63,416 nt of DNA from Bacillus timonensis (GCF_000285535.1 NZ_HE610987.1:325573-388988), one strand, 5' to 3'. Positions 26,693 to 36,363 are shown, counted from the first letter of the stretch. Numbers and translations: made by a program. The notes: generated from the sequence alone by a model not told the origin.

Positions 26693-27813
26693 TACTCAAC
26701 CCTCCCAATAGCTTGAAGTGGATCTATCTTTGTTATTTTTCGAACAGAAAGAAGGGAACTCATTACAGATACGGCTAATAATACAAACGCATAGATGAAG
26801 ACTAGCATCGGATCAAGCGCAAAAGGCATTGCTTCTGGTAAAATCGCTGCCGTTCCATAAGTCAGTATAATTCCTAACCCAATACTAATGACTGCCAACA
26901 TGAATATTTGGGAAATGACAGCTCGTCCAAGAAATGCATTACTTGCTCCAATCGCTTTCATAATCCCGAATTGATTCGATTTCTGCAACGTAATCACATA
27001 GAAGAAAACGGTTATTACAACAGCAGAGATTGCCAAGAGAAAGGCAAGCATCATCATGATTGTTCCATTTTCAGCTGTGTAGCCAGGCAGTCCATTAATT
27101 GCCTCTTGTTTCGTTGTTGTTTCAATTCCTTCAACACTTTGATCTACGTCTTCAGGAATAATATTTTCACCTTGAAGCATAATCGCATTAACCGGATTGT
27201 TGATCCCCATATCTGAACCTGGTGCGGCAAAATGAATCGTACGCCATGAATCCATCGTCATAAAAATTGCTGGTAAATGGTTAAATGACTGGTCTTCAAC
27301 AAAACCAACAACTTTGAGGACTTCAGTTGAACCTTCAATTTCAAGGGTATCGCCTAGTTTAATGCCTTTGTCCTGCAACACATCATTCGCAATGACTTCT
27401 TTGTCCTTTCCTTTTGTGAGTGGATTTCCCTCAATGACTTCAGGTTCTAAGAATGTTCCTGGATTGATACCAAGAAGGGATACATCCATTTTTTCATCAT
27501 CAGATGTTGCATTTTCTTTAAGAACCACTGCTGTACGCGACCCCATTGGGGCAGCATCGTTTACATGTTCTTGATTTTTGAGTTGTTCGGATAAATCTTC
27601 AGATATGACCGACCTTAGCATCGAATGACGGGCACCGTCTTCAAAGACAACATAATCAGCATCCATATTTTTGAAGGCTGAAGCGCTTAATGAAGAAAGA
27701 CCATTTCCTAGTCCCGATAAAATAAAAACAAGCCAAGAGATTAACACTAGAATCATACCAATCATAAAAAAACGAAATTTTGCATGTTTTAATTCTCTTA
27801 ATGCAAGAAACAT
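26692..27813 (-). CDS. FtsX/MacB-type ABC permease
   Basis: A 373-residue permease with the MacB layout: one N-terminal membrane helix (FFMIGMILVLISWLVFIL), a large extracellular domain (about residues 45-240) and three C-terminal helices, including IMKAIGASNAFLGRAVISQIFMLAVISIGLGI, a typical FtsX segment. The C-terminus overlaps the ATPase start. The promoter and three TetR-type operators precede it. An exporter of an antimicrobial, peptide or lipid is plausible but unproven. Confidence 0.9.
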   Translation of the reverse strand: MFLALRELKHAKFRFFMIGMILVLISWLVFILSGLGNGLSSLSASAFKNMDADYVVFEDGARHSMLRSVISEDLSEQLKNQEHVNDAAPMGSRTAVVLKENATSDDEKMDVSLLGINPGTFLEPEVIEGNPLTKGKDKEVIANDVLQDKGIKLGDTLEIEGSTEVLKVVGFVEDQSFNHLPAIFMTMDSWRTIHFAAPGSDMGINNPVNAIMLQGENIIPEDVDQSVEGIETTTKQEAINGLPGYTAENGTIMMMLAFLLAISAVVITVFFYVITLQKSNQFGIMKAIGASNAFLGRAVISQIFMLAVISIGLGIILTYGTAAILPEAMPFALDPMLVFIYAFVLLAVSVMSSLLSVRKITKIDPLQAIGRVE

Positions 27814-27866
27814 ATTTTCACCTCTTAGATTTATTTACTAGATTTTCTAAATTGTGTGCGGAGTCC

Positions 27867-27888
27867 AAAGTTACAAAGGTGTAACTTT
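27867..27888 (-). promoter_or_regulatory. TetR-type operator 1
   Basis: Arms AAAGTTACA and TGTAACTTT flank four bases. It is one of three related sites between tetR and the ABC permease gene. Confidence 0.7.
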
Positions 27889-27900
27889 TGTTCAAAATTA

Positions 27901-27922
27901 AAAGTTACAGAAGTGTAACTTT
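27901..27922 (-). promoter_or_regulatory. TetR-type operator 2
   Basis: The arms AAAGTTACA and TGTAACTTT are identical to operator 1 with a different centre, 34 bases away. Confidence 0.7.
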
Positions 27923-27954
27923 TAAAAATGGAAGGACAAAAGTGCTACTTGCTT

Positions 27955-27983
27955 AGTGTAATTCAAAGTAACACAAGTGTCAA
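27955..27983 (-). promoter_or_regulatory. Promoter of the ABC exporter genes
   Basis: TTGACA, a 17-base spacer and TACACT on the minus strand. The -35 abuts the tetR stop codon and lies inside operator 3. Confidence 0.6.
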
Positions 27984-27985
27984 TT
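27965..27985 (-). promoter_or_regulatory. TetR-type operator 3, degenerate
   Basis: AAAGTAACA and TGTCAATT flank CAAG, an imperfect copy of the other two operators that covers the promoter spacer and -35. Confidence 0.55.
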
Positions 27986-28562
27986 ATTTATCATTAAACA
28001 TCCCCTGACAAAGAAATTCCATAACTAAATTTCTCCAATCCTGTTCAGGTAACCGAGAATAATTGGGAATATTAACGGTTTGAAAAATAAACCCTAAAAT
28101 AAGATGATTGGGAAATTCAGATTTTAAGAGTTTTTCCCTTTTTCCTAGTTGGACAAAATCATTTAAATAGGCGTACATTTTTTCATGTTGGCTCTCTAAC
28201 AAATGAAGGGTTTCATTAACTTTTGTATGATTGGATGTTTCAATTTGAAAAACCATAGAAAGAATTTGATGAATTCTGCTATATTTAAAAATAACTCCGA
28301 GTAAATAGGCTAATTGATTTTCAAACAGAGGATACTCCTTAATTTTTTGGAGGTCCTGCAAGAATTGTTCCATTTCAAAGGCCATATATTCCGTAATCAA
28401 TTCATCTTTATTATCATAGTACTTATATAAAGCTGCTCTAGTTACATTCAATTGATCAGCCAGCAAACCAAATTGAAATCCATTATAGCCATGTTGCAAT
28501 AATAGGTGATTGGTAGCCTTATACAAATCACTTTTTGTAAATTTACTGTCCCGTCCCATCAT
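27984..28562 (-). CDS. TetR/AcrR family regulator of the ABC exporter
   Basis: A 192-residue regulator. The N-terminal HTH is KSDLYKATNHLLLQHGYNGFQFGLLADQLNVTRAALYKYYDNKDELITEYM, a standard TetR pattern. The C-terminal ligand domain is aromatic-rich and not assignable. It lies directly upstream of the ABC permease and ATPase genes in the same orientation, and three palindromic sites with a 9-4-9 layout sit at the downstream promoter. It probably represses the exporter until an exported compound binds. Confidence 0.9.
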   Translation of the reverse strand: MMGRDSKFTKSDLYKATNHLLLQHGYNGFQFGLLADQLNVTRAALYKYYDNKDELITEYMAFEMEQFLQDLQKIKEYPLFENQLAYLLGVIFKYSRIHQILSMVFQIETSNHTKVNETLHLLESQHEKMYAYLNDFVQLGKREKLLKSEFPNHLILGFIFQTVNIPNYSRLPEQDWRNLVMEFLCQGMFNDK

Positions 28563-28810
28563 TTCACCCCTTTTTCATTATAAGCGAACTAAACAAGAAT
28601 TTCAGAATTAAGGTTGTATGCCTAATTTAAATGACTATCCCTTTTTGTACAATCTTATAGCACAATATATTGTATTATATACCCATAAGAGTTTTTATCA
28701 AAAATAACAAGGAAGTTGCTGATAGACTATAAGGCTGTGTAACTACACTTACTTTGTCAATTGGTATATCACTGTGCTGCAAAACGTTAAGTGTTATCTT
28801 CTGATATGTA
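28563..28810. other. Intergenic region without recognised gene
   Basis: AT-rich spacer that must contain the promoter of the TetR gene. No ORF or repeat is supported. Confidence 0.4.
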
Positions 28811-28843
28811 AAAAGGCCCAGTTATTACTAACAACTGAGCCTT
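28811..28843 (-). terminator. Terminator of the TRAP catabolic operon
   Basis: On the minus strand AAGGCTCAGTT and AACTGGGCCTT pair fully (one G-U) and are followed by TTTTTAC. It lies about 135 bases after the last operon gene. Confidence 0.75.
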
Positions 28844-28976
28844 AATTTTATTCTATTCTTTTAGTAAGATAAGCTTAACAATGTGCTCGACTTATCCAAA
28901 GTTATGTGGGATGACAAAGGGGTGGTAAGGTTAATAAATTGATTTCAAATCAGAAATTTAATGAATTTTCATTGAA

Positions 28977-29945
28977 TCAGCTATTAACTGGAGTAAGTGG
29001 CTCTTTACCCTCGAACACATTAATAATGTTATCTACGGCTAATGTAGCCATTTGCAATCTCGTTTTAACTGTTGAACTTCCTATATGAGGCAAAGTAACT
29101 ACATTAGGTAAGGATAAAAGAGGATGATCAACAGGAACTGGTTCTTTTTCAAAAACGTCTAGGCCAGCTCCCCAAATCTGACCTTTGACTAATGCGTCAT
29201 ATAGCGCTCCCTCATCGACAATACCACCTCTTGCCGTATTAATAAGGATGGCGTTTTTCTTCATTAACTGCAATTCAGATTTACCAATAAAATGATGAAC
29301 ATCCGGACTATAAGGTATAAGAATGGAAACAAAGTCAGATTGTTGCAGTAGTGAGTGTAGATCACAATATTCAATTCCTAATTCAGCTTCTTTGTCAACT
29401 TTACGTGTCCGATTATAATAAATGACTCGCATATTGAATCCTTTAGCCCTCTTAACTAGAGATTCAGCTATCCTTCCAAGTCCAATAATTCCAATTGTCG
29501 CTTCGTATATTTCCTGTCCCGTCATCTGCATAAGGGACCACGCCCCCCATTCCCCGCTTCTTAAATAGTTGGAGGCGTCAGGTATTCTTCTTGCAGTAGC
29601 CATTAATAATGCAAATGTCAGATCAGCTGTTGCTTCAGTTAAAACTCCCGGAGTGTTTGTGACAACGACTCCCTTTTTGACAGCAGCATTTACATCAATA
29701 TTGTTATAACCTACCGCAATATTTGCTACAACCTTAAGATTCTTAGCTTTATCAAGTAGCTCTTGATCAATTTTATCGGTTAATAGGCATATTATCCCAT
29801 CAACATCCTTAACTTCATTTAATAAAATGTCTCTTGGAACAATTGAATCTTCCTCCTGATACATTCTAACTTCGAATCGTTCAGATAACCGGCTAACAAT
29901 TCCTTCAGGGAGCTTTCGGGTTATATATACTTTTGACTTCAACAC
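28977..29945 (-). CDS. D-isomer-specific 2-hydroxyacid dehydrogenase (glyoxylate/hydroxypyruvate reductase-like)
   Basis: A 322-residue NAD(P)-dependent dehydrogenase. The cofactor motif is TIGIIGLGRIAESLVKRAKGF, and the catalytic Arg, Glu and His appear in LINTARGGIVDE, GLDVFEKEPV and NVVTLPHIGSS. This family reduces glyoxylate, hydroxypyruvate and related 2-keto acids. It overlaps the upstream kinase gene by 7 bases and is the last gene of the TRAP operon, so it probably handles a 2-keto or 2-hydroxy acid made by the aldolase. Confidence 0.92.
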   Translation of the reverse strand: MLKSKVYITRKLPEGIVSRLSERFEVRMYQEEDSIVPRDILLNEVKDVDGIICLLTDKIDQELLDKAKNLKVVANIAVGYNNIDVNAAVKKGVVVTNTPGVLTEATADLTFALLMATARRIPDASNYLRSGEWGAWSLMQMTGQEIYEATIGIIGLGRIAESLVKRAKGFNMRVIYYNRTRKVDKEAELGIEYCDLHSLLQQSDFVSILIPYSPDVHHFIGKSELQLMKKNAILINTARGGIVDEGALYDALVKGQIWGAGLDVFEKEPVPVDHPLLSLPNVVTLPHIGSSTVKTRLQMATLAVDNIINVFEGKEPLTPVNS

Positions 29946-31453
29946 TTTACCTCCATTTTTTCTTCGTTTAGCTCAACACATTGCGAGAAAAAGGTTTTAA
30001 GAGCCGGATACAACCTGTTATGAACTTGATAAAGCTGAAGATAAGCATCCACTCGCTCTTCCTCTGGTTTAACCCATCCAATCGTTTCATTCGTCATCAC
30101 AGATGTTGCTTCTTCATAAGATGAAAAATAACCAATAGCATTTCCAGCAATGAGGCATGCACCTAAAACAGCAGTTTCTGAAATATTTTTGTGTTCAAAT
30201 GTTTTGTTCAATACATTTGCTTTAATTTGGGACCATGCTCTGTTCTTGGAACCGCCTCCAATAGACTGAATACTCATTGGAGAAATTTTATATTTCGTTT
30301 CAATAATTTCATAGATTTGTTTCAGGCCAAAGGAGCATCCTTCTAATATGGAGCGATACATATCCTCTTTTGAAGTATTCAAATTGATTCCTACAAAACT
30401 TCCTCTGGCATTTGGATCCCAAATTGGGGATCGCTCCCCCTGCATATACGGTAAGAAATACACTCCGTTTGATCCAATAGGGGATTTGTTTGCAAACTCA
30501 TTCAATATTTCAATTTGATACCCTTCAGGTTTTAAAAAACGTTCATAAAACCATTGTATAGCAGCACCAGGAAAAGACATCGCTCCATGAGATAGCCATC
30601 TACCCTTTATAACATGGCACCGGTTTAAAAACTTGTTGTCCAACACAAGAGTATTATCCGTACAAACAGTTAAAACATTTGAAGTCCCTACTGACTCAAA
30701 AATTGTATTAGGTTGAACGTCTAGTGCTAGGGCAGAACAAGCTGTATCGGCTGCTCCCGCCACCACTGGCACTCGTTTCCCTTCTATGTCAGTATTAATC
30801 AAATTACCTATAATCAAGCTTGGGTCACACACTGTAGGTAATTTATCTTTACTTATTCCAACTCTTTCACAGATTTCATTAGACCATTCATAATTATTTA
30901 TCTCGAATAATCCTGAAAAAGAGGCTTGAGTCCAATCCATTACAAATTCACCTGTTAGTTTATGAAGGATAAAAGTTGAAAGGGATCCCCATTTGAATGT
31001 TTTTTCATATAGATTAGGCTCATTGTTCTTAAACCACAAGTGAGTTGTAACTGTATACATCCCAAGTTCTAATCTATTTCCGGTAATTTCGAAGATCCTT
31101 TCTTTGCCTATGAATGAATTAATCCATTCAGCTTCCTTTTTACTCCTTTGATCCAAATACATAATTCCGTTGTATAATGCATTTCCATCTGAATCCATAA
31201 AAACAGAGGAATTACAAAATGAAGAAAGAGAAATTGCATCTACACTTCCTTCAGCCTCAACTCTTTTCCAAACTTTCACTAAGTTGTTTTTTACAATCTC
31301 CCAAACTTCGTTTACATCAATTTCAACCCATCCATCCCTAGGAAAAAGAAGAGAGTATGGGTGATACTCTAAGTATCCCCATACCCCTTCTTTATTCATT
31401 GCAGCCACTTTTACTCCACTTGTTCCAATATCAATTCCAATTACGTGAGACAT
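29939..31453 (-). CDS. FGGY-family carbohydrate kinase
   Basis: A 504-residue sugar kinase of the xylulokinase/gluconokinase/LsrK superfamily. The phosphate-1 motif is IGIDIGTSGVKVAAM, the catalytic base region is GIMYLDQRS, and the FGGY signature region appears as MYRSILEGCSFGLKQIYEII with IQSIGGGSKNRAWSQIKANVLNKT. It would phosphorylate a ketose, sugar acid or polyol brought in by the TRAP transporter. It lies 10 bases after the aldolase gene and overlaps the dehydrogenase gene downstream. The exact substrate is not recognisable. Confidence 0.9.
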   Translation of the reverse strand: MSHVIGIDIGTSGVKVAAMNKEGVWGYLEYHPYSLLFPRDGWVEIDVNEVWEIVKNNLVKVWKRVEAEGSVDAISLSSFCNSSVFMDSDGNALYNGIMYLDQRSKKEAEWINSFIGKERIFEITGNRLELGMYTVTTHLWFKNNEPNLYEKTFKWGSLSTFILHKLTGEFVMDWTQASFSGLFEINNYEWSNEICERVGISKDKLPTVCDPSLIIGNLINTDIEGKRVPVVAGAADTACSALALDVQPNTIFESVGTSNVLTVCTDNTLVLDNKFLNRCHVIKGRWLSHGAMSFPGAAIQWFYERFLKPEGYQIEILNEFANKSPIGSNGVYFLPYMQGERSPIWDPNARGSFVGINLNTSKEDMYRSILEGCSFGLKQIYEIIETKYKISPMSIQSIGGGSKNRAWSQIKANVLNKTFEHKNISETAVLGACLIAGNAIGYFSSYEEATSVMTNETIGWVKPEEERVDAYLQLYQVHNRLYPALKTFFSQCVELNEEKMEVKC

Positions 31454-31463
31454 ATGATCACCT

Positions 31464-32291
31464 TTATCTATTTGGTATTGGCTCGTTCATTAACTCATTG
31501 TATAATTCAACAGCTTCTTTTACTGTACCATTCTCGTGAATGATATGTTTAAAAGATTGTACCACTGCTGTAGGATTTGGATTGTTCCATACTATTCTAC
31601 CAAATGTAATACCAGTACCACCGGCATCAATTACGTCGTATACCATTTTAAAATAATCTTCAATGTTATTTCCATTATCCCCGCCCGCAACAACCACTTT
31701 AGCAGGAGTTGAGGAAACTACTTTATGGAAACTTTCTGGATCACCCGTATATTTTGTTTTTACAATATCTACACCTAATTCAGCACCAGCACGAACAGCA
31801 TAGGCTACGTGCTTCCAGTTGTTTTTCTCTTCCTCTGGGATTTGGTTACCTCTAGGATAAATATGAGCTATCATTGGAATTCCATATGAAGCAGCCCTTC
31901 CTGCAGCAATACCTAAGTTTCTTAATTGTTCTGGCTGGTCATCCCCACCAACAATGCATCCCATTGATACTGCATCAGCACCTAATTGAATACCTTCTTC
32001 AACTTCAGTTACCCAAGCATCATAATTTGGTTGCCAAGGAGAAAAAGTTGACAACTTTAGAATCAAACCAGCTTTCCCCACATGTGGGCGGAAGCAAGTA
32101 TTAGCAATTCCTTTATGCATCGTAATAGCATCAGGACCACCAGCGACAATTTCATTTACTTTTCGTTCGATTGGCATAAGTTCTTCAAAAATACCTCTTG
32201 CCATCGCCTGATCTACTGCTACCGCTAGAAGTTTACCTGATTTTTGATTAAATAATCTGCTTAACCGAATTTCTTTTCCTAATAATGCCAT
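31464..32291 (-). CDS. Class I aldolase of the DhnA/LsrF (DeoC-like) family
   Basis: A TIM-barrel class I aldolase of about 275 residues. The Schiff-base Lys is likely in GVDIVKTKYTGD, with AVDQAMARG, MIAHIYPRGNQIPEE and VVVAGGDNG as other family segments. Related enzymes include archaeal-type fructose-bisphosphate aldolase and the AI-2 enzyme LsrF. The ATG at 32291 follows GGGAG; a GTG three codons upstream is the alternative. In this operon it would split the phosphorylated product of the FGGY kinase. Presence beside an FGGY kinase recalls lsrK/lsrF, but the TRAP context argues for sugar catabolism. Confidence 0.88.
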   Translation of the reverse strand: MALLGKEIRLSRLFNQKSGKLLAVAVDQAMARGIFEELMPIERKVNEIVAGGPDAITMHKGIANTCFRPHVGKAGLILKLSTFSPWQPNYDAWVTEVEEGIQLGADAVSMGCIVGGDDQPEQLRNLGIAAGRAASYGIPMIAHIYPRGNQIPEEEKNNWKHVAYAVRAGAELGVDIVKTKYTGDPESFHKVVSSTPAKVVVAGGDNGNNIEDYFKMVYDVIDAGGTGITFGRIVWNNPNPTAVVQSFKHIIHENGTVKEAVELYNELMNEPIPNR

Positions 32292-32359
32292 AAAAAGCAC
32301 TCCCTTTAATCGTTTTTTTGAGTAGTATTTTTCTAATTTAAAAGATAAAAATATAAGTT

Positions 32360-33397
32360 TTATAAACTAATAACTGATTTCATTCCTTTACCTGTACGCA
32401 CATCATCAATCGCTTGCTCGATATCATCTAATTTATAACCCGTGGTAGTTAGCACTTTTGTGTTTATTTGTCCTGATGCAATAAGTGCCAAGGATTGATG
32501 ATAATCTGCGCGTGTCAAAGCAGAAGTTCCATTTACAGTAATTTCGTTGTAATGAATAATGTTAGGATCAATTTCGGAAAGGACTCCATTTGTAAAACCG
32601 GCAAAAAGATTTAATGTTCCTCCCTTTTTTAATAGACTCGCAGATGAATTAACGAGAGATGGAAAACCGATTGCCATAATGACTACATCTGCTCCAAGTC
32701 CAGCTGTTTCTCTTAATACAATCTTCTCCAAGGATTCATGGATTGGATCAACAGCAATATCGGCACCTGCATCTATTGCTTTCTCTCTTCTGTGTACAAT
32801 TGGCTCACTTAGAATTACTTTCTTCGCTCCAGCAATTTTTGACAGTTGAACATGCATTAATCCTATCGGTCCACCTCCTGTTATAACTACTACATCGCCC
32901 ATTTTAACGTTTGCTTTCTTTTGTCCATTCAGGCAGCATGCAAGAGGTTCTGTTATAACCGCGTCTTCAAATGAAACATGATCCGGAAGTTTTACAATAT
33001 TTCCTGATTTAAGGGCCGTACTTGGAATCCTCACATATTCCGCGAATCCACCATCATATTCATATCCAATTGCAGTACGATTTTGACAGACATTCTCTCT
33101 TCCATTCATACAGTAATAACACTTTCCACAAGGTATAACTGGCATTACACCTACTCTGTCACCTACCAAAAAATCGCTAACCTGCACACCCACCTCTTCA
33201 ATGGTTCCAACTAGTTCATGACCGATTACCGAAGGTGTGCGAACACCTTTTGTCTTTTTCCCCTCAAAAATTCGAACATCAGTACCACATACTGCACTAG
33301 AATTTACTTTTAACAGCACCTCCTGCTCGTTGATTTTTGGTTTTTCAATCTCTTCTAATCGCATTTCATTTGGTCCATAAAATATTGCTGCTTTCAT
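32360..33397 (-). CDS. Zinc-dependent medium-chain alcohol/polyol dehydrogenase
   Basis: A 345-residue sorbitol-dehydrogenase-like enzyme. The catalytic zinc region is AVCGTDVRIFEG and PSVIGHELVG, the structural zinc cysteines are in CGKCYYCMNGRENVC, and the NAD motif is VVITGGGPIGLMHVQLSKIAG. It probably oxidises a polyol or sugar hydroxyl as the first step after import. It sits between the TRAP permease gene and the aldolase gene in one operon. The substrate is open; threonine dehydrogenase-like and sorbitol/xylitol-like members share this form. Confidence 0.92.
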   Translation of the reverse strand: MKAAIFYGPNEMRLEEIEKPKINEQEVLLKVNSSAVCGTDVRIFEGKKTKGVRTPSVIGHELVGTIEEVGVQVSDFLVGDRVGVMPVIPCGKCYYCMNGRENVCQNRTAIGYEYDGGFAEYVRIPSTALKSGNIVKLPDHVSFEDAVITEPLACCLNGQKKANVKMGDVVVITGGGPIGLMHVQLSKIAGAKKVILSEPIVHRREKAIDAGADIAVDPIHESLEKIVLRETAGLGADVVIMAIGFPSLVNSSASLLKKGGTLNLFAGFTNGVLSEIDPNIIHYNEITVNGTSALTRADYHQSLALIASGQINTKVLTTTGYKLDDIEQAIDDVRTGKGMKSVISL

Positions 33398-33485
33398 AAA
33401 ATCACTCCAATTTCTTTAGTATATAAACGTGGTGAAAATATTCTTCATACTTTTATCAAAAAAAGTGAGAAAAGTTTTCTTTTTC

Positions 33486-34763
33486 TCATAAGTCAAACCA
33501 AGTAAGTGGTACTGTAATGATTTGTGGTATAAATATAAGGACTAATAGCGCTATCATCGTTACCCCAAACCAAGGCATTGAATCCTTGCTCAGTCTTTCT
33601 ATGCTTAATCCAGTGATATTGCTTGTCGCGTATAAACAAACTCCTACCGGAGGTGTAACTAAACCAAATGACAGTGCCACAACCATGAATACAACAAAGT
33701 AGACAGGATCAATACCCACAGCTATAATAGCTGGCATTAAGATTGGTACTAAAATAAAGATTGCTGCGGTTGCATCCATAAACATACCAACAATGAGAAG
33801 GAATACAAACAAAATTAACATAATAATGATAGGACTCTCACTAATGCCACCAATCACAGCAGCTATTCTAGACGGTAACCCATCATATTCAAAAACCCAA
33901 CTAGCAGCTTTCGCAGTTACAGCAATGAATAGAATCGTTCCACTCATATTTGCCGTTTTGAGCATTAGATTTGGTAGCCGCTTAAATGATAACTTTCGAT
34001 AAATGAATACCGATATAATTAATGTATATAGTACACAAATTGCAGCCGCTTCTGTTGGAGTGAAAATCCCACTTAAAATTCCAGCAAGTAGTACAACTGG
34101 AGCCAACAAAGCTGGTAATGATGTAATTGTCTCTCTTTTAAAATAGTTCCAATCAAATTTTTCACGAATACCATAGTTATGCTTTTTACTATAGTAATGA
34201 TTAAATAACATAAAGATGATGGATATGATGATACCTGGAACCAGCCCCCCTATTAACGCAGCTCCGATAGATACACCAGCAGTCGATGCAGCCACGATCA
34301 TGAGAATACTTGGAGGGATAATCGATGCTAGCATGGCTGTTATTAACGTTAATGCTGCAGAATATGATAAGGGGTATCCTTTTTTTACCATAGCATTAAT
34401 TTGCATCCTACCAGTACCCGCAATATCAGCTACTGAAGACCCTGCCATCCCAGCAAATATCAAGCTGGCAATTACATTCACATGTCCTAAACCACCAGTC
34501 ATCCAACCAACCAGACTTTGCGCAAATCCAAATAACCTGTCTGCTACTCCGCCTTCTTCCATAATCAACCCTGCTAGAATAAAAAGCGGTACCGAAACCA
34601 ATAGAAAGCTATTCATCGAACTAAACATTGATTGAATGACAAGACTTAGTGGAACGTCTGTGAATAATAAGACTGCGGCAACAACTGAAATTCCAAGTGA
34701 TGTTGCAATTGGAATTCCTAAGAACATGAGGATGAAAAATAAGACTAATAAGAATATCGACAT
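33486..34763 (-). CDS. TRAP transporter large permease (DctM-like)
   Basis: A 425-residue membrane protein with about 12 hydrophobic segments in the DctM/DedA-like layout: LGIPIATSLGISVVAAVL, LILAGLIMEEGGVADRLF-type segments, AGMAGSSVADIAGTGRMQINAMVKKGYP and FGLVTPPVGVCLYATSNITG. It is the sodium-driven channel of a tripartite TRAP importer. The second of two adjacent ATGs (34763) has better spacing from GGGGGAG and touches the stop of the small permease gene. Confidence 0.93.
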   Translation of the reverse strand: MSIFLLVLFFILMFLGIPIATSLGISVVAAVLLFTDVPLSLVIQSMFSSMNSFLLVSVPLFILAGLIMEEGGVADRLFGFAQSLVGWMTGGLGHVNVIASLIFAGMAGSSVADIAGTGRMQINAMVKKGYPLSYSAALTLITAMLASIIPPSILMIVAASTAGVSIGAALIGGLVPGIIISIIFMLFNHYYSKKHNYGIREKFDWNYFKRETITSLPALLAPVVLLAGILSGIFTPTEAAAICVLYTLIISVFIYRKLSFKRLPNLMLKTANMSGTILFIAVTAKAASWVFEYDGLPSRIAAVIGGISESPIIIMLILFVFLLIVGMFMDATAAIFILVPILMPAIIAVGIDPVYFVVFMVVALSFGLVTPPVGVCLYATSNITGLSIERLSKDSMPWFGVTMIALLVLIFIPQIITVPLTWFDL

Positions 34764-35269
34764 CATACTCCCCCTTTCTCAATAATCTCTTTATCATAAA
34801 TTAACGATTGAACCGTATTAAATATCCCTAATAAACCAGATACTGGTACACTCAAACCGATAATCCACATTGGAAATAATAATGCAGCACTCTTTTCATG
34901 AATATTAATTTGTTGCGTGACCAACTCGAAACCATAAAAAGTCATAAAAATAAAGAATCCGACACTCGCTATTGCGTAAATCCATACACTTAGCTTCTTT
35001 ATAAATTTCGGAGCATATTGTAATAAAATAGTCACCCTTGCTGATTCAACTTTGCGAAACCCGATTCCTATACCCAAGAATACAAGCCATATAAACAAGA
35101 ACCTTGTCACTTCTTCAGTCCAAGGTGCTGGAATTCCCAGCACCCTTCCGAAGACTTGCCAAAGAACGACGAGAGATATGGCAGCAGTTGAAATGCCTGC
35201 TAATACATCTGTAATTCGATTAAGAATCATAAAAATGGTTGCAGGTTTATTTTCATTATGATTAACCAT
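34763..35269 (-). CDS. TRAP transporter small permease (DctQ-like)
   Basis: A 169-residue protein with four hydrophobic segments. The family pattern is visible in VLWQVFGRVLGIPAPWTEEVTRFLFIWLVFLGIGIGFRK. It partners with the DctM-like permease, whose start overlaps its stop. The ATG at 35269 follows AAAGGTGA; an earlier in-frame GTG at 35278 is less likely. Confidence 0.92.
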   Translation of the reverse strand: MVNHNENKPATIFMILNRITDVLAGISTAAISLVVLWQVFGRVLGIPAPWTEEVTRFLFIWLVFLGIGIGFRKVESARVTILLQYAPKFIKKLSVWIYAIASVGFFIFMTFYGFELVTQQINIHEKSAALLFPMWIIGLSVPVSGLLGIFNTVQSLIYDKEIIEKGGV

Positions 35270-35316
35270 ATTTATCACCTTTCTATTGTTTGGTAATTAA
35301 GTAATAGTCAGTGTAC

Positions 35317-36363
35317 CTATTCACTCTTACCAACCATTTCAAGGATATCAGAGAAGAATTGGTCATCATTTACTAACTCTTTAAATGTTGGATACGCTTT
35401 CTTTGAAAGCTCTACAAACCGTTGCTGTTGTTCACTTGTTAGCTCATTCACCTTGACACCAGCATCTTCCATTGTCTTGATCGCTGTCTCTGCTTCTTTT
35501 GCATCATATTCAGTAAGCCAAGCTTGAATTTCCTTTACAGAATCGGTAATTATTTGTTTGTGCTCATCCGATAAACCATCAAATTTTGCTTGGTTCATCC
35601 CTACAAGCCAGCCATCCGCCATATGATTTGAAATTGTTAAATATTCTTGTACTTCAAATATTTTCGCTGCTAAAATAACCCCAATTGGATTCTCTTGTCC
35701 ATGTATTGTTTTTAATTGAAGTGCATTATAAACCTCACTAAAGTCCATTGGAGTTGTTACTGTTCCAGCACCTTTAAAGAATTCAACCCATAGTGGGTTA
35801 TTAGGTACACGTAGCTTAACGCCTTCTAGATCTTTCGGTTGAGTTATAGGTCTCACAGAGTTTGTAATTTGTCTGAAATCACGTGTCCAATATCCTAAGC
35901 CTTTAATATCTAGTTCAGAAGTTGAATCTAATAACTGTGTTCCAAGTTCGCTGTTTAAGAATTCTGTGAACTGTTTCTTATCATCAAATAAGTATGGAAT
36001 ACTAATTGCGTTAAACCTTGAATCAAAATTTGCATATAGGGAGGTGGAGAGAACAAGCATATCTAATCCCCCTGCACCAAGTTGCTTTACTGCACCAGAT
36101 GGGTCGCCGCCATACAGGGTACCATTTGGATGTACACTTACCTCAATTTCCCCATTACTTTTTTCACCAATAATCTTTGCTAATTCTTTTGCAGCCACTG
36201 TAACTGAAGCACTATCAGGGTCTGGAGTTGAAATCTTAAGTTTAACTTTTTCTCCTCCACTCTTTGCACTACCTCCAGCGCTACTACTACCGTTGTTACT
36301 TCCACATGCAACTAATCCAAATGTTAATACGACCATGATTAGCAAAACAATTAATCTTCTCAT
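35317..36363 (-). CDS. TRAP transporter substrate-binding lipoprotein (DctP family)
   Basis: A binding protein with a signal peptide ending in LVAC (lipobox), so attached to the outer membrane face. The DctP fold is clear: VKLKISTPDPDSASVTVAAKELAKIIGEKSNGEIEVSVHPNGTLYGG, SIPYLFDDKKQFTEFL, LGYWTRDFRQITNSVRPI, GVKLRVPNNPLWVEFFKGAGTVTTPMDFSEVYNALQLKTIHGQENPIG. The Arg of LRVP is the usual carboxylate-binding residue, so the ligand is probably an organic acid or sugar acid. The ATG at 36363 follows GAGGGGG. It is the first structural gene of the operon, behind an RpiR regulator. Confidence 0.93.
   Translation of the reverse strand: MRRLIVLLIMVVLTFGLVACGSNNGSSSAGGSAKSGGEKVKLKISTPDPDSASVTVAAKELAKIIGEKSNGEIEVSVHPNGTLYGGDPSGAVKQLGAGGLDMLVLSTSLYANFDSRFNAISIPYLFDDKKQFTEFLNSELGTQLLDSTSELDIKGLGYWTRDFRQITNSVRPITQPKDLEGVKLRVPNNPLWVEFFKGAGTVTTPMDFSEVYNALQLKTIHGQENPIGVILAAKIFEVQEYLTISNHMADGWLVGMNQAKFDGLSDEHKQIITDSVKEIQAWLTEYDAKEAETAIKTMEDAGVKVNELTSEQQQRFVELSKKAYPTFKELVNDDQFFSDILEMVGKSE

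Noticed and set aside
31464-32291. AI-2 (Lsr) uptake system from the FGGY kinase and LsrF-like aldolase
   Set aside because: No LsrACDB transporter or LsrR/LsrG is present; the TRAP transporter and polyol dehydrogenase point to sugar or sugar-acid use.
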